Assembly (NCBI GenBank): GCA_905233365.1
Contig: CAJODT010000014.1
Coordinates: forward strand, 1 to 40,134
Source: an uncultured Succiniclasticum sp.
GTDB taxonomy: Bacteria; Bacillota; Negativicutes; Acidaminococcales; Acidaminococcaceae
Length of the DNA: 40,134 bases
Reading direction: 5' to 3'
Shown here: in pieces, positions 32,604 through 40,134 of the stretch
Layout of the letters: the number at the start of each line of letters is the position of its first letter
How positions within the stretch are numbered: position 1 is the first letter of the stretch
Made by a program: the position numbers and the translations under genes
The notes under the pieces: model-generated
Told to the model about the DNA's origin: nothing
Seen by the model: only the letters and a program-made list of their open reading frames with translations
Database searches by the model: none

Positions 32604-33494
32604 TTACAGAAATTCGCTAACATCTTCATTCGAACCTGCGTCATCATACTCATCCAGAACATTGTGCAGGACGCCCTTCATTTTGTAATTCAGTACGACG
32701 GAAAGATTCACGTTTTCCATGGCGTGAAAAATATTGTTGGGAACCTGGGGATTTTCTTTCGCAAGAGCTGCGATCAGTTGCTTAATCTCCTGCCGCTTCG
32801 ACGGGGCCGGCGCGTTGGGATCGGCTGCGGCGATTTTTTCGGTAAACCGGCATGCACACTGCAGAAACTGCAGATGGTTTTCATCCCGCCAGCTTTTGAT
32901 ATCCGCTTCCCGTACATAATACATAGGGCGGATCAGTTCCATGCCTTCCCAGTTTGCGCTTTTCACCTTGGGCATCATGGTACGGATTTCACCGCCGTAA
33001 ATCATGCTCATAAGATTGGTTTCAATAATATCGTTAAAGTGATGGCCTAACGCGATTTTGTTGGAGCCTGCTTCCTGGGCGTAACGGTACAGGAATCCCC
33101 GCCGCATCTTTGCGCATAGATAACAGGGATTCTGTTCCACATGAAACACGGCGTCGAACACCTTTGTTTCAAAAATTGCGATGGGAATATTCAGCAGCGC
33201 CGCATTATATTCGATCTGCTGCCGGTTGCGCTCAGCATACCCCGGATCCATGCACAGGAATTTTATTTCAAACGGAATTTTATTCCTGCGTTTCAGCTCC
33301 TGAAATAATTTGGCCATGAGCATGGAATCCTTGCCGCCGGAAATGCAGACGGCAATGCGGTCATCAGGGCGTATCAAATCGTAATCGCAGATAGCCTGCA
33401 CAAACTTATTAAAAATTTTATGTTTGTACTTTGTCCGCAGGGAAGTCTCAATATGCTTTAAGCGGTTTGCGTCCTCCGTATTTTTTTCTGACAT
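32604..33494 (-). CDS. TtcA-like PP-loop ATPase (tRNA thiolation type)
   Basis: A 296-residue enzyme of the TtcA/TtuA group, which adenylates and thiolates tRNA bases using an Fe-S cluster. Motifs: the PP-loop SGGKDSMLMAKL, the cysteine pair NPCYLCAKMRRG, GHHFNDIIETNLMSMIYGG and a late QCACRF cysteine. I start at the ATG at 33494, preceded by AAGGG; the frame continues upstream to 33836 only as a shadow of the neighbouring EamA gene. It begins 11 bases after the EamA stop, so they are cotranscribed. The target base (C32 or another) cannot be settled here. Confidence 0.85.
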   Translation of the reverse strand: MSEKNTEDANRLKHIETSLRTKYKHKIFNKFVQAICDYDLIRPDDRIAVCISGGKDSMLMAKLFQELKRRNKIPFEIKFLCMDPGYAERNRQQIEYNAALLNIPIAIFETKVFDAVFHVEQNPCYLCAKMRRGFLYRYAQEAGSNKIALGHHFNDIIETNLMSMIYGGEIRTMMPKVKSANWEGMELIRPMYYVREADIKSWRDENHLQFLQCACRFTEKIAAADPNAPAPSKRQEIKQLIAALAKENPQVPNNIFHAMENVNLSVVLNYKMKGVLHNVLDEYDDAGSNEDVSEFL

Positions 33495-33505
33495 GTTTGT
33501 ACCCT

Positions 33506-34387
33506 TCATTCTTTTGTTTGCTTGGCCGACCGGTTCAATATGGGAACCGCGGCCAAAATTAACACGATGCCCAGCACCTTTTGTAAAGTAAATGTTTCTC
33601 CTAAAAACAGAAAACTGACGACAGAGGCGACGACCGGTTCTATGGTCGCCAAAATCGCGGCATGGCCGGCCTCCAGATTTTGCAGGCCCCGCATGTAAAA
33701 AATGTTGGGCAGCACACAACTGATGAAGCCGATACCCAGAATCCCGCCCCATACCTGCCAGTCGCCGAACAGGGACAGTTTGGTCCCGAGACCGGAAACG
33801 GGCAGCGTGAACGCAGTTGCAAACACAAAGCACCATAAACTCACGGTCAGGGGCGAATATTTTTGTGTGGCCGGTTTGCCGAAAATACTGTACAACGCAT
33901 ATCCGAAACCGCTGCCCAAACCGTACAACAGTGTCTTGCGGCTGACAGAAAGGCTGCCGGAAAAGGCTCCGGTAATGCAGCCGCAGCCGATAAATGTAAT
34001 GATCAGGGCAAATAGTTTTTCTTTTGTCAGTTTTTCGTGAAAGAAAATCGCAGACATCACCACGACAAAAGCCGGCGCGGTGTACAGCAGCAGGGCGGCA
34101 ATGGCCAGGCTGCCGCCGGCGATGGCATTAAAGTAACACCAGTTGAAGAAGACAAGCCCTAAAACCCCATTGCCAAAAAACAGCCATCCGTCTCTGGCTG
34201 CAATGGAAAGCTGCCGGGCGTCCGTCCGCCAGGTAATCAGCGCGCTGAGGAACAGAGCTGCCGTCACACGTAATGTAACGATTTGCAGCGGTTCAAACCC
34301 CTTGCCAGACAGGAGGTTGACAAAAAGCCCGATCAGGCCCCACAGGATACCGGCGCCAATTACGGAAAGAGCCGCAGAATTTTTCAT
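33506..34387 (-). CDS. EamA/DMT family transporter
   Basis: A 293-residue inner-membrane protein with ten predicted helices in two EamA repeats (the first beginning LSVIGAGILWGLIGLFVNLL, the second with YSPLTVSLWCFVFATAFTLP). The second repeat contains EPVVASVVSFLFLGETFT, a typical DMT signature. It probably exports or imports a metabolite or amino acid; the substrate is unknown. It is the first gene of a pair with the TtcA-like gene 11 bases downstream. Confidence 0.88.
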   Translation of the reverse strand: MKNSAALSVIGAGILWGLIGLFVNLLSGKGFEPLQIVTLRVTAALFLSALITWRTDARQLSIAARDGWLFFGNGVLGLVFFNWCYFNAIAGGSLAIAALLLYTAPAFVVVMSAIFFHEKLTKEKLFALIITFIGCGCITGAFSGSLSVSRKTLLYGLGSGFGYALYSIFGKPATQKYSPLTVSLWCFVFATAFTLPVSGLGTKLSLFGDWQVWGGILGIGFISCVLPNIFYMRGLQNLEAGHAAILATIEPVVASVVSFLFLGETFTLQKVLGIVLILAAVPILNRSAKQTKE

Positions 34388-34514
34388 TTGCTTATATCCT
34401 ATACTTTAACACAATTTTTAGCATTACCCGATTTGAAATTTCAGGGCAAAAACAATCCTTGTTACTTTCGATAAACGGTTCCCGCGAAAATCCCAATGTT
34501 CTATTCATTATAGC

Positions 34515-34543
34515 AAAACAGCCGTGGATTTACCACGGCTGCG
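34515..34543 (-). terminator. Terminator of the DUF6765 gene
   Basis: AGCCGTGG pairs with CCACGGCT around a short loop, followed on the minus strand by TTTTGC. It lies 50 bases past the gene end. Confidence 0.7.
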
Positions 34544-34592
34544 CTCTCAAAATTTCACAAATTTACACTATTTTATTCTCTTTTGTCTCGCT

Positions 34593-35603
34593 TCAATATC
34601 CTTTATACTTCTTTCCCAACCGGTCGATCCCGTTTTCTTCCAGCTGATGTTTCACCCAGAAAAAATGATCGTTGATTTCATCATAGAATTGCTTACGCCA
34701 GTTCAGGTCATCCAAAATCAGGCCGATGCTGTATTCCACATTCCGGTCGCCTTCATCAAAATCCTTAAACTCAAAGAAATTCTCCCGGATGCGGTCAATC
34801 CAAAACCCGTAGCGTCGGTTGATATTTTCCGACTGGAAACCCTTGAAGCATTCCGAAAGCTTGTCCCTCTGTTCCATGGTCAGGCCCGTTTCCGGCACGC
34901 CGCTGACGTGCTGAAGTACCGCATAGAGTTCATCCGACGCGTCCATGAATTCATCCCAGTTCTTGCGCCCGCCGGTAAAACGCTCCCCGCTCTTCCACCA
35001 CAGGTAAGGCATATCCGGACAGTGGACCGCTGCCGCGTGACCCAAAGGCATCACCAGGTCCAGCACCTTACTGAGTAAAGTGGAATCCAGCATTTCGTCC
35101 AGCATCTTTTCTACCATGCTGCCCTGGGTGGAAAACAGCAGATTCTTCACCTGGTTCACCGCGTTGTTGATGCCTGCAAATTCCTGATGGGCCCAGGTAT
35201 CTGCCAGCACGTGAAGCCCTACTCCCAGACGGAATACATAATTGGAATTGTCCAGCTTCGTGTTATATAATCGGAATTTCAGCCGTTTTGCCATTACGCT
35301 GTGTTTCTTGCAGACCAGCTTCTGGGCTTCAGTTTCTCCCTGCAATCCCGGCAAAAAGTGGAAGGGAATCCAGATGTCCTCATTACCCTTGCCGGAAATG
35401 TTGCCCCACACATTCTGGCAGGAATAGCGCACCTTAATGCCACGGGCAATATTCTTTTCTTCTTCTACGTCAGAAAAGGGCGTCGTGTCAAAATTATCAT
35501 CCACAAGCTGGGAGGTCGCGGCAATTGTCCGCGCATTGAAGCTGCCGAAATCAGCCCAGCGGGAAAGAACGTACACCGTACCAAAATGATAATCCATATC
35601 CAT
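34593..35603 (-). CDS. DUF6765 family protein
   Basis: A 336-residue cytoplasmic protein of unknown function. The opening MDMDYHFGTVYVLSRWADFG and the early QLVDDNFDTTPF match DUF6765 as I recall it. A conserved-looking LGVGLHVLADTWAHQEFAG supplies His and Asp residues in an HD- or phospholipase-C-like arrangement, which may bind metal. AAGGGG lies eight bases before the ATG. It has its own terminator and no operon partners. The function is not known; hydrolase activity is a guess from the His/Asp pattern. Confidence 0.72.
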   Translation of the reverse strand: MDMDYHFGTVYVLSRWADFGSFNARTIAATSQLVDDNFDTTPFSDVEEEKNIARGIKVRYSCQNVWGNISGKGNEDIWIPFHFLPGLQGETEAQKLVCKKHSVMAKRLKFRLYNTKLDNSNYVFRLGVGLHVLADTWAHQEFAGINNAVNQVKNLLFSTQGSMVEKMLDEMLDSTLLSKVLDLVMPLGHAAAVHCPDMPYLWWKSGERFTGGRKNWDEFMDASDELYAVLQHVSGVPETGLTMEQRDKLSECFKGFQSENINRRYGFWIDRIRENFFEFKDFDEGDRNVEYSIGLILDDLNWRKQFYDEINDHFFWVKHQLEENGIDRLGKKYKGY

Positions 35604-35698
35604 GACTCACACCCCTTTCTACAGAAAATTTTTAGCAATTTGTATTCTAATTAGTAATTATATCACAGACACAATTTTTTGGTAAATTTTTTATAAAA

Positions 35699-35727
35699 TT
35701 GTTCACAAAACCGTTTAAATTTGATAA
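35699..35727 (+). promoter_or_regulatory. Possible ddh promoter
   Basis: TTGTTC (35699-35704), a 17-base spacer and TGATAA (35722-35727): a moderate match, leaving a leader of about 120 bases. Confidence 0.4.
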
Positions 35728-35750
35728 ATTAATATAGGAATTATTATTTG

Positions 35751-35822
35751 CCGTCCGAAACATCGCAAACGTGATGAAGCGGCGTTCCCGTATACCTGCG
35801 CGTAACGGGGCGGCAGACAATA
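35751..35822 (+). other. GC-rich structured leader before ddh
   Basis: In an AT-rich gap this roughly 70-base stretch is GC-rich and can form small stems (CATC/GATG and CCCGT/ACGGG). It does not match lysine, SAM, c-di-GMP or T-box leaders as I know them, and there is no T-run after it. Confidence 0.3.
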
Positions 35823-35857
35823 AATAGATTACACATACAGAGGGGAGCTAATTAATT

Positions 35858-36838
35858 ATGGAAAAAAAGATTCGCATCGGCATTTGTGGTTACGGTAATC
35901 TGGGGCACGGCGTAGAACTGGCGGTAAACCGGGCAGAAGACATGGAACTGGTAGGCGTATTCTCCCGTCGCGACCTTCCCGGCACGGCCAGCGGCGTTCC
36001 TGCCATCAACCTGAAACATGTGCTGGACTATAAAGACAAAATTGACGTGATGGTATTGTGCGGCGGTTCCGCCACAGACCTGATCGATCAGGGACCGGAG
36101 CTGGCACAGCATTTCGTAACGGTAGACAGCTTCGATACCCATGCCCGCATTCCGGAGCATTTCGCTAACATGGAAGCGGTTACAAAAGCAAACAATACTG
36201 CCGCTGTCATTTCCGTAGGCTGGGATCCCGGTCTGTTTTCACTGCTGCGCGTACTGGGCGACAGCGTGCTGCCGGAAGGAAAAAGCTACACCTTCTGGGG
36301 CAAGGGTGTGAGTCAGGGCCATTCCGATGCCATCCGCCGCATCCCAGGTGTAAAGAACGGCAAACAGTACACCATTCCCAAGGAAGAGTATCTGGAAGCT
36401 GTCCGCAGCGGCAAAGGAACGGACGCCCCTGGCAATGAAATGCACTTGCGTGAATGCTTTGTGGTACCAGAAGAAGGCGCTGATCTGCAGGCCATCGAAA
36501 AGGCCATTAAAACTATGCCTAACTATTTTGTCGGTTACGAAACCACCGTCCACTTTATTTCTGAAGAAGAATTCGCGAAAAACCACAGCGGCATCCCCCA
36601 CGGCGGGTTTGTGTTCCGCAACGGAAAAACGGATGACACCACCTGCCACGTGATGGAATTCTCCCTGAAGCTGGACAGCAACCCACAGTTCACCTCCAGC
36701 GTGCTGACAGCCTATGCCCGGGCCATGTACCGGCTGCATTTCGAGCAGGGCAAATGCGGCGCCTTTACCGTTCTGGATATCCCCTTTGCGCTGCTTTCAC
36801 CGAAAGCACCCTCCGATTTGCGCAAATTTATGCTGTAA
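35858..36838 (+). CDS. ddh: meso-Diaminopimelate dehydrogenase
   Basis: NADPH-dependent enzyme converting tetrahydrodipicolinate directly to meso-diaminopimelate, for lysine and peptidoglycan synthesis (single-step route). The N-terminal nucleotide fold shows IGICGYGNLGHGVE. Substrate-region segments VISVGWDPGLFSLLR, FWGKGVSQGHSDAIRRIPG and HGGFVFRNGKT are typical, and the 326-residue length is normal. GGGGAG lies about ten bases before the ATG. It is monocistronic, with a strong terminator. It implies a DAP-type peptidoglycan. Confidence 0.95.
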   Translation: MEKKIRIGICGYGNLGHGVELAVNRAEDMELVGVFSRRDLPGTASGVPAINLKHVLDYKDKIDVMVLCGGSATDLIDQGPELAQHFVTVDSFDTHARIPEHFANMEAVTKANNTAAVISVGWDPGLFSLLRVLGDSVLPEGKSYTFWGKGVSQGHSDAIRRIPGVKNGKQYTIPKEEYLEAVRSGKGTDAPGNEMHLRECFVVPEEGADLQAIEKAIKTMPNYFVGYETTVHFISEEEFAKNHSGIPHGGFVFRNGKTDDTTCHVMEFSLKLDSNPQFTSSVLTAYARAMYRLHFEQGKCGAFTVLDIPFALLSPKAPSDLRKFML

Positions 36839-36862
36839 TATACAATTTTAACAAAATAACAA

Positions 36863-36905
36863 AAAACCGAAAGGAAACAATCAATGAATCCTTTCGGTTT
36901 TCTTT
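36863..36905 (+). terminator. ddh terminator
   Basis: AAAACCGAAAGGA and TCCTTTCGGTTTT form a perfect 13-base stem, with a tail CTTTAT. Confidence 0.82.
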
Positions 36906-36974
36906 ATGCTTTGTTTATTGCAGACATATCATTCAGCTACATAAACGAATGATTTTCAGACCATTTTAACAGCG

Positions 36975-38747
36975 TCAGCGCCTGCGACGATCATGGGAAA
37001 CATAATAAGCCGCCTTTTTCTGATACATGTCATTATCTGCCCGGCGGAATACATCCCGGTAACCCTTATCCTCCCCGGCTTGAAAAACCGCAGCCCCTTT
37101 GGCAATGGCAAGGGGCACTTTGTAAGGCCTTTCCGTCTGATTATGCAGCAGAATTTTATCTTCTACCTCTCTGAAACAACGGTCAGTATCGGACTGTTTC
37201 ATTCCGTCCAGAATAGCAATAAATTCATCTCCGCCTATCCGGTAAAGGCGTTCTTTCCCAAACACTGTTTTCAGCACTTCTGCCGCGTCACAAATCGCAA
37301 TATCTCCGCACTCATGCCCGTATTTGTCGTTGATTTCTTTCAGACCGTTCAGATCGAACACGCAAACGCTGAAAGAAGCCATCCCCCGGGAAATCTGTTC
37401 ATCCAGTGAGCGCATCTTCTCCAGATAAGCCGTCTTGTTTCCCACTCCTGTCATTGCATCGACGACCGCCAGCTCGCGGAGCTTTCGATTCGCCTCTTCC
37501 AGTTCTTCCGTCGTTGTCTTGATAAATGTTGCCATACGGTTGATCATGGAGATTTTTCCTTCAAAGGTCCGCTCTGTCATGCTGAGTTCCTTTTCCGGAT
37601 GCTCTTTCGCTTCGCCTTCCCGCATAGCTGCAATCACCTGGGTAACATTGTGCTGGTTTACGAAATCACCTGTCCGTAAAAACTCTCCTGAAGTGTAAAA
37701 ACCGGAAGTCGGAGCGACCTCCTGATAAGGTTCGGTCTCTTTTCCTACCTCCTGGTTTCCCCAGAAGGTCCGGCGAGCCGCACAGGAGAAAACGAAAATA
37801 CTCTCTGGCGTAAACTTCAGGATCCTGTTTCCCTCCTGCCATGCTGAATCCAGAATCGTCCACGGGTCGCCATAGGCAATCCTCGCCTTAACGTCCTGAC
37901 TGATATCCGCGGTCATGGTAAGGGAACCATCCGGGTTACTTGCGACCGGGGCACGCATTATGTCGATACCGTTTTGCCGGTAAAGAAAGGGGAACTCCAG
38001 TGTATTATTGAAAAAATGCTCATCGTTATGGATATGCAGATACTTGTAATAAATCTCAAACGCAGGCCGGTCATTCAGTTCTTTGAGGAAGCATCCGTCC
38101 GTCGCAGTAATGTTCAGGAAGGAACCGAGAGGCTTCCAGCCAGTAACATAAGAACTCTCCACATGAAGGTCATCTCCGCCAAACAGGATAAAAACGATGC
38201 CTTTCTCCTGATATCCTTTTGCTTTGGAAAAAACGCAGGCGTCGTCTTTTTCCAGATCTTCGCAGAAAGCCCCCCCGCCAAAAATCTGTACACCCTTCCT
38301 GACACGGGTAAGGCCTTCGCAAAGCGATGTCATGGACATGCCGCGGATGGTGACAAGCAACTCCACTGCCTTGACCCACGGACGTTTCTCCACTTCAGCC
38401 GCGAGCTTTTCCGCAACATTTTCCTGCGCACCCGGCAGCATCGGATACTGAAGCAGTTCAATCTTTGTGGATGGGTACTCAAACAGTGAACAGATAACCG
38501 CAATCGATCCGCCGGAAAAATCACCGTTTACAATATTCCCGTTAGAAGAGCAACCTGCATAGATAGCTTCCGGCAGCATACGCCCGATGGTTTCACACAC
38601 ATGCTCGATACGGTTACGGTCCAGAATTTCAGTATAAATCTGGATCAGCACCTTTGAACAGAGGTTGCTTCTGACCCATTGCCGTATTTTTCGCAGCTCT
38701 TCTACGAGCGTTTTATCATCCCGAAATGTAAACTGAATTTGTTTCAT
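36975..38747 (-). CDS. FIST sensor domain fused to a GGDEF diguanylate cyclase
   Basis: A 590-residue cytoplasmic signalling protein. The N-terminal two thirds are FIST and FIST_C domains (YAGCSSNGNIVNGDFSGGS early; the FIST_C part holds ESIFVFSCAARR), which sense small molecules, possibly amino acids. A short helix at about 400-430 leads to GGDEF with an intact RIGGDEFIAIL. The inhibitory RxxD site is not at the expected position. The start is the ATG at 38747, with AAGGAG seven bases upstream; the frame from 38768 starts before that site. No membrane helix is seen. Confidence 0.87.
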   Translation of the reverse strand: MKQIQFTFRDDKTLVEELRKIRQWVRSNLCSKVLIQIYTEILDRNRIEHVCETIGRMLPEAIYAGCSSNGNIVNGDFSGGSIAVICSLFEYPSTKIELLQYPMLPGAQENVAEKLAAEVEKRPWVKAVELLVTIRGMSMTSLCEGLTRVRKGVQIFGGGAFCEDLEKDDACVFSKAKGYQEKGIVFILFGGDDLHVESSYVTGWKPLGSFLNITATDGCFLKELNDRPAFEIYYKYLHIHNDEHFFNNTLEFPFLYRQNGIDIMRAPVASNPDGSLTMTADISQDVKARIAYGDPWTILDSAWQEGNRILKFTPESIFVFSCAARRTFWGNQEVGKETEPYQEVAPTSGFYTSGEFLRTGDFVNQHNVTQVIAAMREGEAKEHPEKELSMTERTFEGKISMINRMATFIKTTTEELEEANRKLRELAVVDAMTGVGNKTAYLEKMRSLDEQISRGMASFSVCVFDLNGLKEINDKYGHECGDIAICDAAEVLKTVFGKERLYRIGGDEFIAILDGMKQSDTDRCFREVEDKILLHNQTERPYKVPLAIAKGAAVFQAGEDKGYRDVFRRADNDMYQKKAAYYVSHDRRRR

Positions 38748-38996
38748 CGTTCTGCTCCTTCTTGACACTATAAGTGACCCTGACAGTTTAAGTGTCTTGA
38801 TGTACTTACTTTTCTTCCCCGCTTATATGTTATTATATCATATCTGCCCATTATATGAGTGACTCGGCTTGTATTTCTATAATTTTTTGTTAAAAATGTA
38901 AAAATTATTTTATTATATATATTTTTTGTACACTACAAAAAACAATAGGGTAACATACAAAAAAATCTGCGATTCCGTCATGGGTTCAGTAAACCT

Positions 38997-39019
38997 ATAT
39001 ATTGTGGTAAACAATATAT
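38997..39019. promoter_or_regulatory. Palindrome upstream of the DUF1508 gene
   Basis: ATATATTGT and ACAATATAT are perfect nine-base arms around GGTAA. CTATATATTGT recurs at 39097-39107, between the promoter and the ribosome site, so a repressor could bind both. The rest of the 377-base gap (38748-39124) is very AT-rich; a minus-strand TATAAT near 38835 may be the FIST-GGDEF -10 box. Confidence 0.45.
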
Positions 39020-39056
39020 CCAAAACAGCGTAAGACAGCACGGTTAAGCTTTTATG

Positions 39057-39084
39057 TTGACAAATTTTCTAATAATGGTACAAT
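39057..39084 (+). promoter_or_regulatory. Promoter of the DUF1508 gene
   Basis: TTGACA (39057-39062), a 16-base spacer and TACAAT (39079-39084). Confidence 0.7.
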
Positions 39085-39124
39085 TAGCATAGAGAACTAT
39101 ATATTGTATAAGGAGGCAAGTCAA

Positions 39125-39493
39125 ATGGGAAAATTTTTGGTAAAAGAGTCCAAAGCAGGTATGCGCTTCAATCTGGTAGCCAATAATGGCGAAATCATTG
39201 CAGCCTCTCAGGTTTACAAATCTCCTTCCGGCTGCAAGAACGGCATTGCAAGTGTAATGAAAAATGCGCCGATTGCCGCAATTGAAGACCAAACTGTAGA
39301 AGGCTTCAAGGCAGAAAAGCATCCGAAATTTGAAGTGTACGCAGACAAAGCCGGTGAATTCCGTTTCCGTCTGAAAGCAACCAACGGCCAGATCATTGCC
39401 GTAAGCGAAGGCTACAAGGCGATGAAGAGCTGCCTGAACGGCATTGCTTCCGTAAAGAAAAATGCTGCGGATGCAAAAATCGTGAAAGAATAA
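39125..39493 (+). CDS. Two-repeat DUF1508 (YegP-like) protein
   Basis: A 122-residue basic cytoplasmic protein made of two DUF1508 repeats. Each has the pattern of a Phe-x-Leu strand, a GEIIAASQVYK or GQIIAVSEGYK turn, and a GIASV...KNA helix end (repeat 1 about residues 12-50, repeat 2 about 72-115). YegP-type proteins are small and abundant, with no established biochemical role. AGGAGG lies eight bases before the ATG at 39125. It is monocistronic, with a strong promoter, a palindromic operator candidate and a strong terminator. Confidence 0.88.
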   Translation: MGKFLVKESKAGMRFNLVANNGEIIAASQVYKSPSGCKNGIASVMKNAPIAAIEDQTVEGFKAEKHPKFEVYADKAGEFRFRLKATNGQIIAVSEGYKAMKSCLNGIASVKKNAADAKIVKE

Positions 39494-39532
39494 GGAACAT
39501 AATAACGCCGTTTCATCAATTCAATAACAGAC

Positions 39533-39572
39533 AAAACCGGTACCAGCGAATAAGCTGATACCGGTTTTTTTG
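39533..39572. terminator. Terminator of the DUF1508 gene
   Basis: AAAACCGGTACCAGC pairs with GCTGATACCGGTTTT (one mismatch), followed by a T-run; A-rich flanks allow use by the convergent minus-strand gene too. Confidence 0.8.
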
Positions 39573-39619
39573 TTTGTTACAAAAGGAGAAAGCCTCGCAA
39601 AACCATATAGGGCGAAAGC

Positions 39620-40134
39620 TCATACCAGTCTTTCTTTCCAGGCCTTCTGATAATGCCAGGTAAAATCACTTTTCTCCCGCATCCGGACGCCGAACACCGC
39701 ATCGGTCTGTGAAGAAGAGATGTGCTCCAGAGCCAGTCCCTTCACAAGCATGAGCTGCTCTGCACCCTGGCGGCCGTAAGATAAATAGCGGTACGTGCTT
39801 TGGGGTATGATCACCCGGCCGCCTTCCCTGACCAGTTCCATCGTATCAAAGAGCAGTTCGAGACAGGCGGTCTCTTTTTCCCTCAGTTCCAACAGCGACC
39901 GTTCATAACCAATGACGACGAAGTCAAAACCCTTGTGGGCCTCCCCAATTGTTTTGGGCGTGATGCATTGCGCTCCTTCGATTTCCTGCGAATTGTCTGC
40001 AGCTATCAGAATTGCCCCGTGGGCGTCACAGTCTTTAAGCAATGCTTTGAAATCGGTGGATGACTCGTCATCGAAAGGAGCCCACCTTCTCGACATACCG
40101 TCATTCACCAGGAGCTTGAAAAAATTCCGCTCCA
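39620..40134 (-). CDS. Unidentified protein, 5' end beyond the window
   Basis: The frame is open to the right edge (upstream of a GTG at 40108 it continues with residues like ERNFFKLLVND), so the start is missing. The visible 171 residues show alternating strands and helices: DCDAHGAILIAADNS, FDFVVIGYERSLLEL, then LVREGGRVIIPQSTYRYLSY. This is reminiscent of the second half of a class I methyltransferase Rossmann fold, with the strand after GG. No diagnostic motif is visible, so the identification is weak. Confidence 0.6.
   Translation of the reverse strand, partial: ERNFFKLLVNDGMSRRWAPFDDESSTDFKALLKDCDAHGAILIAADNSQEIEGAQCITPKTIGEAHKGFDFVVIGYERSLLELREKETACLELLFDTMELVREGGRVIIPQSTYRYLSYGRQGAEQLMLVKGLALEHISSSQTDAVFGVRMREKSDFTWHYQKAWKERLV

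Noticed and set aside
35640-35857. Lysine or c-di-GMP riboswitch upstream of ddh
   Set aside because: Conserved core sequences of those classes are not present; kept only as an unclassified structured leader.

Overview
The window reads like a chromosomal segment of a Gram-negative-type Firmicute (class Negativicutes; a gut Acidaminococcaceae such as Phascolarctobacterium or Acidaminococcus is my best guess). This rests on gene content: short HisG with HisZ, a YerC-type regulator, meso-diaminopimelate dehydrogenase, reverse rubrerythrin, sigmaA-like promoters and strong AGGAGG ribosome sites. No rRNA or species marker is present, so the genus is inference.

Layout. 1-5909 (minus strand) is a histidine operon: yerC/hisR regulator, hisZ, hisG, hisD, a small Imm32-like protein, hisC, hisB (cut by the window edge). 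It starts from a promoter at 6032-6060 with a palindrome in its spacer. 6261-7983 holds metN-metI. 8300-11175 holds an acyl-CoA ligase and nagA. 11468-16844 holds a Cache-HAMP-GGDEF diguanylate cyclase, an M23 peptidase, a SpoVB/MurJ-like flippase and a reverse rubrerythrin.

17031-23184 is the accessory region: a 6.1-kb element inserted in the 3' half of tRNA-Pro(UGG), bounded by 46-bp direct repeats. It has a tyrosine integrase and an HTH repressor on the plus strand. Diverging from them on the minus strand are a Cro-like HTH protein, an excisionase/MerR-like protein, a D5/P4-type primase-helicase, a Cys-rich small protein, a VRR-NUC nuclease, a TerS-like protein and two small proteins. This is the architecture of a phage-inducible chromosomal island (PICI, phage satellite), in unusually compact form. 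It carries candidate integrase arm sites at both ends, iteron-like repeats beside the primase gene and its own terminator for the tRNA it rebuilds.

23232-40134 returns to chromosomal genes: a C_GCAxxG_C_C protein, a secreted C69 dipeptidase, tRNA-Gly, a GT2 glycosyltransferase with a damaged 3' end, a GT39/ArnT-like membrane glycosyltransferase, a secreted small protein, tRNA-Arg, a hotdog thioesterase, an SH3b protein, a frameshifted alr, a TtcA-like protein, an EamA transporter, a DUF6765 protein, ddh, a FIST-GGDEF protein, a two-repeat DUF1508 protein and an unidentified gene running off the right edge.

Two genes (alr and the GT2) carry frameshifts in otherwise intact neighbourhoods; these may be real lesions or assembly errors. 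No rRNA, CRISPR array or insertion sequence was seen.
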